A stretch of 64,000 bases of DNA, from positions 39,879,671-39,943,670 of the forward strand of contig NC_056002.1 of the NCBI RefSeq assembly GCF_018446385.1, in the 5' to 3' direction. The translations under genes were made by a program, and so were the position numbers. Below the pieces are notes generated by a model. The model was not told the origin of the DNA and did no database searches. It worked only from the letters and a program-made list of their open reading frames with translations. The stretch comes from Zingiber officinale. Taxonomy: Eukaryota > Streptophyta > Magnoliopsida > Zingiberales > Zingiberaceae. Numbering within the stretch: position 1 is the first letter of the stretch; each line of letters starts with the position of its first letter. Of this stretch, positions 49,258 to 61,340 are shown in pieces.

Positions 49258-52069
49258 GCTTGCTTTCATGGTTTACTTTTGTTTAGAATTTGATGTGATT
49301 TCAACTCTAAAATTTTAGTTACCTATTCTATGTGCTTGTTTGGTCCTATAAATTATATGATTTTACTCAACTTTGTACCTCTATGAATCTTTTGATAATT
49401 TTAATTCTCATATATTTTGATTAAGTATTATTTTCCTATCAGTTAGTTGATAAATGAGTTTTTATATGGATTTGAGTTAAAATAAAAGATAGTTATGAGT
49501 TTTTATCTTTATTTTTTTCCATATTTCAGCCCCCTTCAAATTAGCTGTGTATATTGTTGCTATTTGGTTTTTTGCGATAGTTTGCATTTGTTTTTATTTT
49601 TATTGCTTTCTAATTTTCAATTAACATTTATGCATGCATTAAAAGAGTTCTCTAGTCGGCCACGAAAATGGAAAAGTGTATGGAGATGTAAATGTCATAT
49701 CAGGGATGCGACTGCTCCCTCTGGAATTTTTTTAAAAATTAATAATATATATTTGAAAAAGCCTTCGCCTCTATTTTAATACATCTATTCACCATCATTT
49801 TCGTTGCTAGAAAAGTAAAATTAATTATATATTTAAAAATCTCTTACCTAAGCTATCTATTAATCAGTCTCACTTTTATGAATAAATATCACGACTTACA
49901 ACGTTAAATATTAAATTTTAAAAATAAATATATAATATAAATAGATAAATTAAATATAGAACATGAAGTGAAGATATTAAATTAAAATTGAATCCAGTTA
50001 GAACTAAATCCAATGGATAAACACAAAAATAATAATTACGTTAGTTCAAATTGGGATTGATTTATAATTAATTTGATTAAGTTATGACCGAATAAAATTT
50101 AAGATTTAAACAAGCTCAATCGATTTAAAATAAATTATGATATTTTAGAAAAAAAATCTCTTTCAATTTTTTTTCTCCCTACGCACACTGTAGCCTCTGT
50201 CGTGTAATATGTTATCACAATATAGAAATGTTAATTATTATGAGAAAGTGATATCACAAATAATTTTTTAACTTTGAGTCATGAATAAATTTTGAGAATC
50301 GATAAATCATTACTTCAACTAGAACCTAAGATTAAAATTAAAATTTCAACTAGAACTTAAGATTAAAATTAAAATTTTCAAATTTAAGTTCGTTTTCATC
50401 CTAAAACTCACATTTTAGATTTTATATTGTGAGAATCGACATGACATATACTAGTGTTTGAAATTTTTAAAAATTACTCCTCCTAGTTTGAAATCCTACT
50501 ACGCCACTGTCATATAGTATTTTGGTCAATTTCAATATATGATTTCTTGTACCTTTGAAAAGGAAGGAATTACAATGTTTGCAGAGCTGTTTGTTGCTTT
50601 CTAATTTACAATGCTTGCAGATCTGTTTGCAGAGATTTTCTATTGTGCAGAGCTACTTGGTTTATTGCATTTGTTACAATGTGATGATTTTGTAGCTTCA
50701 TTATTGCTTTCTGACTTATAATTAATTTAGATTCAAATGTGTATGATATGTATAGGAGAAATGCAACTCTGATTGGTTTTATATGGAATACCCAACTAAA
50801 AATATGTGTGAAGAAGAAGAATTAGGCCAAGATAAAAGGAGAAAAAAAAAAGTAAATAGTCTTATGTTTTCAGTTGCTACTTGTAGTCACTAGGTAATAA
50901 ATGTCAAAACGTTTTCCTTGATACTTGTACATTTCTTTTTATAGTAGCTCCTTGTGGAATACATAAACAAATTAAAATGAAAAAAATTGCTAAAATTCCT
51001 TTAGGGATAATTTTAAGAGAAATTATTTTTTAAATATTTTTTTTAATATATTAATTAAAAAGGGTAAAATCAGAAATTTATTTAATCTCCATTAGTGATG
51101 TTGATTCGAAATAAACATTATCACTTCATTTTATGTGAAGCAAATCTACTATCAAGTATCAACTCGGCTACATCTATGGGGACAATATTTATCATTCTAG
51201 TTAACATCAATTAGGTAAGGGTGAACATTCAGTTAAAAATTGAACAGACTAAACTAAACAAACCAAATTCAAACAAATTAAATTTCTTTTAAATAAAATT
51301 GCATTTTACTATTAAATGATTAATTCACGAATTGAACAAACTTTTCTTATATCAATCAACTAATGACATTATAGTCCAATGATATTGGATAGTCGATTTA
51401 TCAATCGAATTGCACAATAGTTATCCGATGCAAGTATCACAATCGACTTCTAGAATTTGAAATTTTTGAAATCAATATCAAACCGGACAAAATGAAAATA
51501 TCAAGATTTTTTAAAAATAAGAATACTAGAATTTCCAAATTAATCAAACTGAACTTCCTAATTTAGCCAATTATTTTGATTCAATCAAGATTTTGTTCAC
51601 TCCTACTACTAGCTGATAAAAAAAAAAAATCTAAATCCAAGGTTAAGCATGTAATCAATAAATTGCAATTTACGAGGAGGGATATAGAAGATGACTTTCT
51701 AGTAGTATGAGGCCAAAATTATAGCAAGAAACTTACTAAACTACACATAAAAAATACTTGAAGCAGTAGCAATATGTTGGTGATTGATAGCAATTCCAAA
51801 ACACTATGTTTTGCGGGTGTTTCCTTCATAAGATTTTTCGAGTTTTAAACCACATTTAAGATATATATTCATGAGTGCAACGCTACTATATAAAAGTCAG
51901 ATGCTGTTTTACACATATCTAAACTTAAATCCATGGAGTAAAATGAACAAGATTTTAAGCCCCATTTCGCATGTAGTTTGCAGGAATGGATTCCATAACA
52001 TTTATTCTAAGTTCCAGTAAAAGTAAACGGGAAAATAACCGGACCTTTTTCGTCATCTGCTGTTAGTAT
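49258..52069. other. Intergenic, AT-rich
   Basis: Downstream of eL15 and of the convergent FHIT gene. A 33-bp near-tandem repeat (AAATTTCAACTAGAACTTAA...) is at 50339-50385. Open frames are short and low in complexity. No gene or classifiable element is seen. Confidence 0.6.
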
Positions 52070-55000
52070 TTATGAGAAAAGGCGCCGATATGCTTCTGCT
52101 TCCTGGGCCATTTCGTCTGGTGTTCTGTCCTTCCTTTCCTTGTCTAGATCAAGTTTCTCCTTCATTTCCTTTTCTTTCGAATCAATCTATCAACGAAATA
52201 ATTGGAGGAAATCATATGAGACTGAGTGGCATGGCAATGTATCGCATAAGAACATCATTACTTGTTCTAACCGAGATAAGTTTAGTGATTGTACAAGGCG
52301 AAGGATAGGCATGAATACTACTAACCTCATCATAGATATCATCATTTTTTGTGAAATCTCCACTTCTCCTGGGAAGAACGTGAATATGCACATGAGAAAC
52401 TGTCTGCCCAGCCTGAGGTCCATCCTGGGACATTATAGGATATACTCCTCGATTTAGTAATACAATACAAAAGTTGCAATACAAATAAACATCAATATAA
52501 GGGCTATTTGAATACGAGATACATCAAATCTACAGTATGTTTCAAAAAAACATTACCCTTTTTTAAATATGTAACTTAGTGAAAAAAAATTGCATTTAGC
52601 AAGATGACAGAATAATTCAGGACCAAACAACAGTTCGCTCTGAGGTTTCATACACAACGGCAGAGACGAAAGAGACAAATTAGCAGCTCCTAGTCCTATA
52701 AACCAGAAGATCAAGGTGACCTCAAGGCCTTGTCACTGGTTCATTAAATGATTCAGAAAAGAGGCCATGACCTCACTAGGGTAGAAACGACTTGGGATCA
52801 ACCTTATAAATATGAAACTAGAATGTGGAATGATCTGGAAATTATCACAAAATAAATCAATGGGGAAGCTCCTGGCTGGCAAATAGTTTCGCCTAATGTA
52901 TTTCTTGGTAGGTTAGCCAAGATAAAATTATCACACCGAAAAGAGGTCAATAACTTTTTATAAAATAATAATATAATCCAATAGCAAAGAACTTAAATTA
53001 TATGAACTAAATAGCGTCTCATGAATTTATCCAGTTCAACAAATATGTGTCTGAACAAGTATTTATCTTTGATTTGGAAAGGCTATCCTGTAAAAAAAAA
53101 TCCACCTAACTTGAATCAAAATTTCCTTAATAAGAAAGTTCATCGCCAATTCAAGCAAGAAACTTGAAACCATGAAATTTGGTAAAATTGTAACTTCAAG
53201 ACCCCTTTTGTAATCAATAAGATTTAGAATCCCCACATCCAAGTGCATCTTAAGGCTTACACTAATGTACTTAAATTGCTTCCCGTTAGATGATGAACAA
53301 TAAATTGTTATTTATAAGTATGGTGTTTTCATTAGTGCAACACCTTCGTAATCATCAAGTCAGTCAGAAAGGGAAAAATAAATAGTAATCATCTGTCAAA
53401 TTTAGGAGCATTCCATAAGGGATGACATAATCAATTTCTGGCATCTGCTACTTCCTAACATAGACTAAATAGCTAAGTTTTGCTCAACCATAACTCCGAT
53501 CCTTACTCTGGAATTGCAAAAAATGTGAATTATATAGTTGAATATTTTTTTCTTTTCGAGAATGCTAAAATTCTTGCATGGGCATGCTTCAGTAATATTG
53601 CAACAAAAAAAAAACCAAAGAAAAGAAACTGAAGTTGTAGGATTTAATTCTAAAGAACTAAAGAAGAATAAGAGCTTTGAAGAAAAGAAAATTTCCCCCA
53701 GACTCCAGAGATAAATCAGCATTTGTAGGACAGATAGCAATTATCCAATCAACTATGGGAAAGAACCTAAGTCTCATTAACACAGCAGATATGCTTGAGA
53801 AAAGCTTCTAGACCTCAAGCAAAATAGTGTGGTCAAGTTAAACATAAAACAGAGATCAAAATAAATGTTAACATCCTCACCTGGATTGTGAACGTCAATG
53901 AGGATGCTTTATGGTAATCCTCAAGATGGCCACCAACTTCCTTGGCAGTAAGCCATAAATCGCAAACCTCATCAGCAGTGAGATCAACAAAGCGCTTTAC
54001 TTCACGCTTTGGGCATATTAGTACATGTAGAGAATGTCAAGGAATAGAGTGCAAAAAAAAAAAAATGTTTGAATTGAGATATTTTGTTGACACATATAAT
54101 GGACTAAAATGCTATCAGAAATGGTGATTGCACACTTAACATAGCTGCAAAGCACAAGAAAGAAAACTTTGATATGCATTCATACATCATCAATTTCCAA
54201 CTATTTCAAAAAGGTTAATTTGGCAAGGATATGACCTGCAAAAAATAAAAGAAGCTAGTGAATAGAATGGGGGAGATATATAACAACATAATTTTTGATA
54301 AATAAACAGTTAGAAAGAAACCATTCACAAATATAAAATCATATTCCACACACAAGATTATCTTGCAAGAGAATAAATGACTGGTTAGTGTTTTGTCCAG
54401 ATATCTAACTAAATGTTATCAAGCACTTGAGATATAGAAGGTAAAACCACAAACTTTCATATGTTTTGCCCACAAATTCACTGCACCATATGCACAATAA
54501 CATTAAAAAAACAAACTATTAAGTTGGAAACCCTAGGTAAACTGAAATCAGGATACTTGAATACATTCTAAAATATATTTAAACTCATGATTGACCTTTA
54601 TTTATGATGAATAGCTAATTGATAATCAAATTAGATGTTTGATTGCAATATCATATGCTTAAGTAAGAAGATAGGAGACAATACAAGTAGCAGTTCCCAT
54701 ACCTTCCTCAAGAACAATGAACTATTACCGCTATACCAATCAGAGTTAGAGGGTGGAAGCACTACTGAGATAAAATCATGGTTCTCAAATTAGATAGCTT
54801 GCTAGAAAATAGAAATTTTGCATTACTCCATTTAATTGCATCCTGACAGTAAGAGATCACCTGGGGGTCTAAATGTGCAAGCACTTGAAAACATTCATGT
54901 GCTCATTATGCTGAGTGAATGGAAGTTTAATCAAAGAGGCATTCTTTACATGCATTCTTTTGGGGGAAAAAATGAATGTAATGAAATGCTGGAAGAGAAT

Positions 55001-55648
55001 TAGAAAATACTTAATATACAATGGTCTTAATTTTTCAAGCATTCCATGATCATGATCATGATCAAAATGGTACAAAGAGATAGAACAGGGTAAAGGCAAG
55101 ATACTCAGATTAGTCCATGCAGATGGAATACTTTTATATGTTTATTGATGACATTGTATAATTACACAAGAAACGGTTCACAAGTATTTAGTAACTAACA
55201 AAACTCGACCACAGGAACAATTTGGGCATGCTTAGGTTAAGAAGGAGAATTTTTTATGTTGGAGAAAATACAAACAAAATCAGATTTTACAAACATGTGC
55301 CTGATAAGATGGATCGAACTACATCCTACCAACTCTAACCGAAATGACAAAAAGGCATCTACTTTCAACACCATAAACAGAATCATAGCATTAAAAATTG
55401 AACAGAAGCATCAGAGACTCTACATTGATTTAGTGAAGGAAATATGAAGCCTTTCGTGAGTAGGAACAATCCAAAGTTCGAAAGCTACCGAATTCAAGAG
55501 AGACGCAGAGAGAATTATAGTCGAGGGAAAGCGTACCCGGCACAACAGGACGCAGGTTGACCATCGCGTAAGAGTACGGAGTGGAGCGGAAGACCTCGGT
55601 CTGATGAATCTTGTACGGGCCGAAGGTGTATGTCTCGGCCTCCGTCAT
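52070..55648 (-). CDS. FHIT: FHIT-type bis(5'-adenosyl)-triphosphatase (HIT family)
   Basis: Hydrolyses diadenosine polyphosphates through the HIT histidine triad. Four exons on the minus strand: 55648-55537 ([29 protein letters not shown]), 54027-53881 ([28 protein letters not shown]), 52424-52326 ([31 protein letters not shown]) and 52186-52070 ([23 protein letters not shown], stop TAA). Total about 158 residues, near the family length. The catalytic motif HVHIHVLP is intact. Introns 2 and 3 have normal GT-AG borders. Intron 1 lacks an AG at the expected acceptor: see the U12-like site at 54036-54044. The start is chosen by homology; an upstream in-frame extension to 55918 is open but not family-like. 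Confidence 0.92.
54027..54044 (-). promoter_or_regulatory. U12-type branch point and unusual 3' splice site of FHIT intron 1
   Basis: Minus strand: TTCCTTGAC (54044-54036) matches the minor-spliceosome branch consensus TTCCTTRAC, followed by ATTCTCTAC and the exon ATGTACTAATATGC. No AG lies between branch point and exon; the intron would end in AC. The donor at 55536 reads GTACGCTTT, matching 7 of 9 positions of the U12 donor (R)TATCCTTT. Confidence 0.6.
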
Positions 55649-55923
55649 CTGGGACTGAGGCTTGGGACAAGATCGAGAGGGAGGCCGCGCGCAGAATGAA
55701 CGAATCCGAAACGGAGGGAGGAGAAATGAAGCAGCCGGAGTGAGGGAGAGTGTATGCGAGCCAAAGAGGACGGGCGGCGAGATAACGCCGGACAACTGTC
55801 GTCGGCCTCCGAGTCCAAATCGCATATCAAGCAGCAACAATCCTTTCATGAGTTTTTTAGAGCAAACCCTACCTCGAGTAATTCCCAAGTACGATCCCTC
55901 CCTCTTTGAATATACCAAAATAG

Positions 55924-56193
55924 CCTTCCTCTTCCCAACAACCCCTCGCTCGCCTCCACTTCGACGGCGCCGTCAAAATCTTCCCCTCGGAGCTAATTCC
56001 ACTCGATTACGTCTTGCTCCGCCTCAGTAGAGCCATCAACTCCAGCAACAGGCTGAAGCACTCCAGCCTCTTCAGCACCCAATCAGATGCGGCGTTCGTG
56101 GCGACGTCAGTGCTCGAGTACGACGACGCCGAGATCACGTCGTCAGAGACGGTGCGGCCGTCGAAGTCCGGCGCCTGCATGACTATCGACCAG
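55924..56193 (+). CDS. Unidentified coding-like exon or gene fragment
   Basis: A GC-rich stretch, open in one frame, divergent from FHIT and only about 275 bp upstream of it. It encodes ARLHFDGAVKIFPSELIPLD, YVLLRLSRAINSSNRLK and EYDDAEITSSETVRPS, and ends at a possible donor CGACCAG|GTGAGG (56193). The sequence has protein-like composition but I do not recognise the family. The frame continues to 56352, yet after 56193 it looks like intron. No ATG opens the frame (a TAG lies at 55921), and no downstream exon is found before the SINE/MITE region, so this may be the relic of a truncated gene. The minus strand is also partly open here. Confidence 0.35.
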
Positions 56194-56352
56194 GTGAGGT
56201 GCCAAGGGAGAAGGGCTGAAGGGGACTTCGATGAAGGGTATTTTAGTGATTTCACACAGAAGAAAGTGAGAGAACAAGGAGGCTCGACCATCTGGTCCGT
56301 CTACGGCTCGAGCTCTGCGTTAAAACTTATATATTCAAAATGTAGATTTTAA

Positions 56353-57095
56353 TTTTCCGATTAATTCTCAACTTTATCCATTTAATTTTTTAATAATTAT
56401 ACCAACCGCAATAACAATTAATTATTTATTCCACTAAATAAGGATGATTATAAAAATCCTTTTATATCATTGAATTTTTTATTTCTTACCATAATCGTTA
56501 GTTATATTTAACTGAATTTTATTCTATTCTATCCTACTAATTAAGTGTTTTTTAATTTATTCCTTCTATATCATTGTAATATTTACTCATTGTTTAAATA
56601 TATTTATTTGTATTTTCTTAAATGCATTTTGAAATTTGTTAACCAATATTATGCCTAAATTTTGATATATGGCATAATAAAAATATTAGACACAATTTAA
56701 AATACCGTGGATAAAAATGGGTCCACTACAATCGAGAAAAACAGATGCGTGACACAAAATTTTTATTTTTAATAATTATTAAATTAATTTATGGAAGATG
56801 TGAGTATTATAAGAGTGATAAATGAATAAAGCTGTGCCTCAGTCAAATTTTATATTGTTCAAAACTTATTGATAATTAAAGTAAAATAAATCGAGCCTAA
56901 AATGAACTAGTTGTTAAGATTTTTTTTTTTAACGAGAACTTGATTTATTTATATATTTATGTGATAATTTAAATTTTAAACTTTAAAATTAATTTGTGAA
57001 CTTAATATTATATATTTATTTATTTATTTTGAGATTTTTTTATTTAAAAATTTGATAAAAAAAAATTATTAACATTGTAGGGGGATATTATTCTT
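56353..57095. other. AT-rich spacer
   Basis: Long A/T runs and no open frame of note. Nothing classifiable is seen before the SINE target site. Confidence 0.6.
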
Positions 57096-57113
57096 GAACT
57101 TATGTATAATATG

Positions 57114-57325
57114 GTGGCAAAAAGGCGAATATGCTCGTCCTCAGCGCCCCCGCCAATCCATCCCAGGGCCAACACGAAGGAGGTAAATCACGGACGGCTA
57201 TTAGCCTTTGGAATAGTGACTAGCACATAAGAGAAATATTTTATCTCGGCTTCGTCGAGATTTGAACCCCAGATCTCATGGTAGCAACACCTCATGCGCT
57301 AGCCACTAGACCATCCCGAGGGGAC
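57114..57325 (-). mobile_element. tRNA-derived SINE (212 bp) with perfect 18-bp target duplication
   Basis: Read on the minus strand from 57325: GTCCCCTCGGGATGGTCTAG then TGGCTAGCGC (A box region), and GGGGTTCAAATCTC (B box). The body ends in CTTTTTGCCAC. Perfect direct repeats GAACTTATGTATAATATG flank it at 57096-57113 and 57326-57343. No poly-A tail is evident. This is a clean, fairly young insertion. Confidence 0.88.
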
Positions 57326-57398
57326 GAACTTATGTATAATATGTAACATATAATACTGCATCGATAGAATATATTAATTTTAATATATATATAGAGAG

Positions 57399-58200
57399 AG
57401 ATTTGATATGCTAAGTAACACTTTGTGCGTGATCGTGAGCGAAATCCGACGTGTGCTATCTGACACGGCCAAAACCCAATTTTTTTAATTTCTCTCCCAT
57501 CTGCATGCAATAACTTTTCTCTCTCATCTATCTACAATAACTATACAATTTTTTAATCTCTCTCATCTACATGCAACAACTTTTCTCTTTTTTTTTTTTT
57601 AATTAAAATAATATGTTATCTTCTCTCCTATTATTACATGCAAAAAATTATTATGGTAGTGATGATACAACGTCATAGCAACTACTATGCAATAGCTGCT
57701 ACAACTTGTAGCAGTTACTATGCATTAACTGCTACAACTTGTAGCAGTTACTATGTAGTAGCTGCTACAACTGTGCAGTAGCTTTTATAACTATACAGAA
57801 GCTGCTACAACGGGACAGTAGTTGCTACAATGGCATAGTAGCTATTACAACGATCTTCTGCTACAACGGCGTAGTAGCTGTTACAATAATGCAGAAGCTG
57901 TTACAACAGTGCAGTAGTTGCTACAACGGTGTAGAAGTTGCTACAATTGTTCAAAAGTTACTACACCAGTGCAGTAACTGTTACAACGGTGTTGTAGCTG
58001 CTACAATTGTGCAGAAGTTGCTACAACGTATAATAGCTATTGTATAGTAGCTGTTATAACGTTGTGGCAACTACATCACCTTTAAAAATTAACAATACAG
58101 TGATTGTTGTATGCAATCTGCATGCAGATGAGAGAGAGATTAAAAAAGATTAGATTTTGCTCACGGTCACACATAAAGTGTCGCTTAGCATATCAAATCT
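57399..58200. mobile_element. Long-TIR non-autonomous DNA element (802 bp)
   Basis: Ends are AGATTTGATATGCTAAG and its reverse complement. The arms pair over about 48 bp with several mismatches (ACACTTTGTGCGTGATCGTG against ACACTTTATGTGTGACCGTG) and again at a subterminal CATCTGCATGCA. The centre is a minisatellite (57655-58080). No transposase. No clean target duplication was recognised. Confidence 0.78.
57655..58080. repeat. Minisatellite of about 20 units inside the long-TIR element
   Basis: Units of 18-24 bp around GTAGYWGCTACAACGGTGCA, many containing the near-palindrome GTAGCAGCTGCTAC-like core. The units are too variable for a recent array. A weaker relative (ATAGTTATCATTCTGTAACTACTACAACA) occurs at about 61390-61650. 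Confidence 0.8.
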
Positions 58201-58255
58201 CATATAATATGTATAATATTATATTAATTTTAATAGAAAATAGTTTGAACTCTTA

Positions 58256-58530
58256 TTCTATAATATTGTGGCAAAAGGCAAATACGTTCGCCCCCAGCGC
58301 CCCGTCAACCCGTCTCAAGGCCAACACGGAGGAGGTAAATCACGGGCGGCTACTAGTCTTTAGAATAGTGACTAGCACATAAGGAAGATATTTACCTCGA
58401 TTTTACTGAGATTTAAATCTCATATTTTATTATGATAATACTTTATGCGTTAGTTACTAGACCTGTATAATATGTAACATATAATACTGTATCGATAGGA
58501 TATATTAATTTATTTATATATATATATAAC
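58256..58530. repeat. Diverged duplicate of the SINE-bearing segment
   Basis: Matches 57104-57398 along its length: ATATTGTGGCAAAAGGCAAA, GGAGGTAAATCACGGGCGGC, ATAGTGACTAGCACATAAG, then beyond the SINE TGTATAATATGTAACATATA and TGTATCGATAGGATATATTA. The SINE head in front of the target-duplication sequence (ATCCCGAGGGGACGAACTTA) is missing. The duplicated flank proves a segment duplication rather than two separate SINE insertions. Confidence 0.75.
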
Positions 58531-58800
58531 AAAATAAAAAAATAATAGATTTTTTTAAAATCTAATTAAAAATAGAAAAATTTAAAGATCGCCAATCCAT
58601 TCAATTCTCTCTCTCTTGCCGACAGCCAAAAAGGAAACAGTTTGACCATTCACCCTTCTCTCGCTACCTTATTTGGGATGCTGAGAGAGGCAATCCTTGG
58701 GCTCCATCTCCATTTTCCATTTAAATGCTAGGTAACATATACGGGTTGTAGAAATTGGTCCGTAGAAATTGCAAAAATTACGTCTTGCTCAACGTGCCAA

Positions 58801-59315
58801 CGAGTGGCCGACTACTCACGTGTCGCGTCCTCATCCGCTACGGAGACGCGGCAGTGCTCCAACTACTTTCACGTGAACCATCCAGACCCTAAATATCTGC
58901 CATGGGGACCCACTTAGTTAAGTCCATAAATATTCAGGTATTTCTTTGGTAGTAGTAAATAAAGTCAATCTCGATAGTTCGATTGAATCCACTTCCGCTC
59001 GTACGTGGCGCCCATCCTTCGCCGTGAACTCCGCGTTAACTCCAAGGATCCAAACAGGACCGACTCGACGTCGACAACAAAAACGCAACACGTGTCCATC
59101 CGACCCGGTTTCGCATCTCATTGCTCACCATCTTCATTTCCTGTTCCATCCTGCGCAGGCGCTAAGTCGTCCGCAAATCAATTCGCGACTGGGAGAGGTT
59201 ATGCGAGCGAGCCCGCATACATCCTCCTTGCTCCCTATAAATTCCTTGCCTTGTTTGTTTGGCCTCCCATCGATCGGATCGACTGAGAAAAGTAGTGAGT
59301 GGAAGAGAGTAGAGA
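58801..59315 (+). promoter_or_regulatory. Stress-type promoter of the dehydrin gene
   Basis: Three CACGTG cores (58817-58822 in CTCACGTGTCG, 58870-58875, 59089-59094 in ACACGTGTCC) fit ABA-response elements. GCCGAC (58807-58812) and ACCGAC (59059-59064) are DRE/CRT cores. The TATA box CTATAAAT is at 59235-59242, about 75 bp before the ATG. Together they predict ABA, drought and cold induction. Confidence 0.75.
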
Positions 59316-59582
59316 ATGGCAGGAATCATCCACAAGATCGAGGAGAAGCTCCACATGGGAGTTGACAACAATAAAGGGGGAGAGAAAGCTGAGCACAAGG
59401 AGGAGAAGAAGGAGCACACGAAGGAAGGCGAAGGGGGAATAGTCGAGAAGATCAAGGAGAAGATCCATGGAGGAGAAGGGGAGGAGGGAAAGAAGAAGAA
59501 GGAAAAGAAGAAGGAGAAGAAGAAGCACGGGGAGGGAGAGCATGACGGGCACAGCAGCAGCAGTAGCAGCGACAGCGATTAG
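59316..59582 (+). CDS. HIRD11: HIRD11-type KS dehydrin, 88 residues
   Basis: A small intrinsically disordered, metal-binding, protective protein. It starts MAGIIHKIEEKLHMG; the K-like segment GIVEKIKEKIHGG lies at residues 41-53, a Lys-rich run at about 59-70, and the chain ends in the serine tract SSSSSSDSD. Arrangement and length match Arabidopsis HIRD11 (about 98 residues). His residues throughout suit metal binding. Single exon as drawn, with the start just after a purine-rich leader (AGAGAATGG). Polyadenylation signal AATAAA at 59688-59693. Confidence 0.92.
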   Translation: MAGIIHKIEEKLHMGVDNNKGGEKAEHKEEKKEHTKEGEGGIVEKIKEKIHGGEGEEGKKKKEKKKEKKKHGEGEHDGHSSSSSSDSD

Positions 59583-59699
59583 ATCCATCTAATCGCCCAT
59601 ATACCTTCTCGTGTTGTCGCAGTATGGAACTTGAAGGTATGCTCTGTTTTAGGGTTCGTTCTGCTCTGTAATAGCGATTAATCTGACAATAAAGTGCTG

Positions 59700-60671
59700 T
59701 TCGTGTTGTAAGATTGTGGTGTTTTTTGTGTTCTTGATCTTAATCGATGATGGATTTTGTACCTGATCTGAAACACTTGATGATCCACAAAAAAGATGGC
59801 GATGATCGAGAAAAATTGAGAAGATTATTCATCGATAATAACACATTCTTGAAGTTGAAGTTCTACAATATATTTCTTTAGGCTGATGATCTCCTAAAGT
59901 TTAAATAAATAAAATTGAGCTCATATAGTCTATTTAATCTTATTCTTATAGAATAAAATATATTAAAGTTAATATAATTATTTTTAATGGTGTATTTGAT
60001 TCTTCGAATAAATCAAATGATTATGTTAGTAACTAAGCCTACTGAGTCACGCAATACGATCGTATCATCTGAGCCATTCAACTAAGGTTTCACGATAATA
60101 TTTGAATTATAAAATATTTAAAAATTATCACTCCTATGAGCAATTAAAAAAAAACAAAAGAACGGTTCATAATGAGGCGGATTTGCTATCCTGCCCTCGA
60201 ATTATAATAACACTAATAAGATTTAATAAAGAAAATATTAAAATATTATTATTACTAGTGATCGTACAGCTAGAAAATTCCAACAACAAAATATAATAAA
60301 AAATTAATTTAATTTAATATTATATTTGTCTTAGTAAAAAAATTAAGAAAAATATATTTTTTAAGGTCTAAAATATTTATAAAAGTTTCTTTGATCATAG
60401 TATTGTGTCAATTCTAAGGTATGAGACTAAAGAAAATTATATTTTTTATATAAAACAATCAGAGAAAATTAATGATGAGAAAAATTCATAATAATACGCG
60501 AGCACTGATTGTTTCGACCAAAGTTAGTTAGTAAAGGAAAAAGATTTTTAATAAAATAGTAAGATTATAATAAGATTTAATAAAGAAAAGATTAAAATAT
60601 TATTATTATTATTATTCTAATTTAATGATAGAAATTTTAAATTATTATTATTATTATTATTACAACATATT
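59700..60671. other. AT-rich spacer with a short dispersed repeat
   Basis: ATAAGATTTAATAAAGAAAA with a following ATTAAAATATTATTATTA occurs at about 60217-60258 and again at about 60568-60618. Otherwise low-complexity; no gene is seen. Confidence 0.6.
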
Positions 60672-60892
60672 TATACGAGATCAAATCCTCTGTCCCCAAA
60701 TTTTTTTGTGCTCGTGTCCCCTTGTCGATTGAACGGATCAGATTATATCTCAAGGATGTTTTGCACATCACGAGGATACTGCACACATCTTAAAGATGTT
60801 ATGATGTTTTAAGATGTAATCTGGTCCTTTCGATCGGCATGGGACACGAGGACAGATAAATTTAGGGACAGAAAATTTGATCTGATTTATAC
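60672..60892. mobile_element. MITE copy 2 (about 220 bp), same family as 34667
   Basis: Left arm: GATCAAATCCTCTGTCCCC. Right arm reversed: GATCAAATTTTCTGTCCCT. Arms continue through CTCGTGTCCC and TCAGATTATATCT. The inner words CTGTCCCC and CCGATCG-ACA/GAAAGGA match copy 1. Confidence 0.75.
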
Positions 60893-61308
60893 TTGTCCTC
60901 ATTCAACTGCAAAAATTTTAAAAATCTCTCAATCTTAACTCATATTTGAAAAAAAAAAAATCCTAATCCACGCTCAGAACTGTGAGAAAAATTACTATAC
61001 CAAAACCTATATAATTATCTTAGTATAATGAAAATTTCATGATCAATTTTAAAGAAATAATTATTCTGTTTAAATATAAGGAATAAAATAAAATAAAGGA
61101 GAAAATTAATTAGGTAAGTTATTAATTAAATTTTAATTTTAATTTTGTTATTATGTGCCTAATTTAAACGATTAATTCTGTTTATTATGATTTTTTTGGC
61201 TGCTAAGTATGACTCTGTAACGGCATTGAGACTTTCAAGCTAGGTTTCCCACCAATAGTTTTGTTTTTAGATATATTTAAAAAAATTATTTTATTTTTTC
61301 AAAATATA

Positions 61309-61340
<32 letters not shown>

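Noticed and set aside
52190-52484. Alternative open frames over the FHIT HIT exon
   Set aside because: They run through predicted introns; only the 33-residue exon 52326-52424 matches the family.
55649-55918. N-terminal extension of FHIT
   Set aside because: Open in frame but unlike FHIT proteins; conserved similarity starts at the Met at 55648. Cannot exclude a transit peptide, but composition gives no support.
57230-57325. Functional tRNA gene on the minus strand
   Set aside because: A and B boxes belong to a SINE head with an 18-bp target duplication; no cloverleaf with a proper anticodon arm.
57655-58080. CRISPR-like array
   Set aside because: Repeats are degenerate with no constant repeat/spacer lengths, inside a TIR element in plant DNA.
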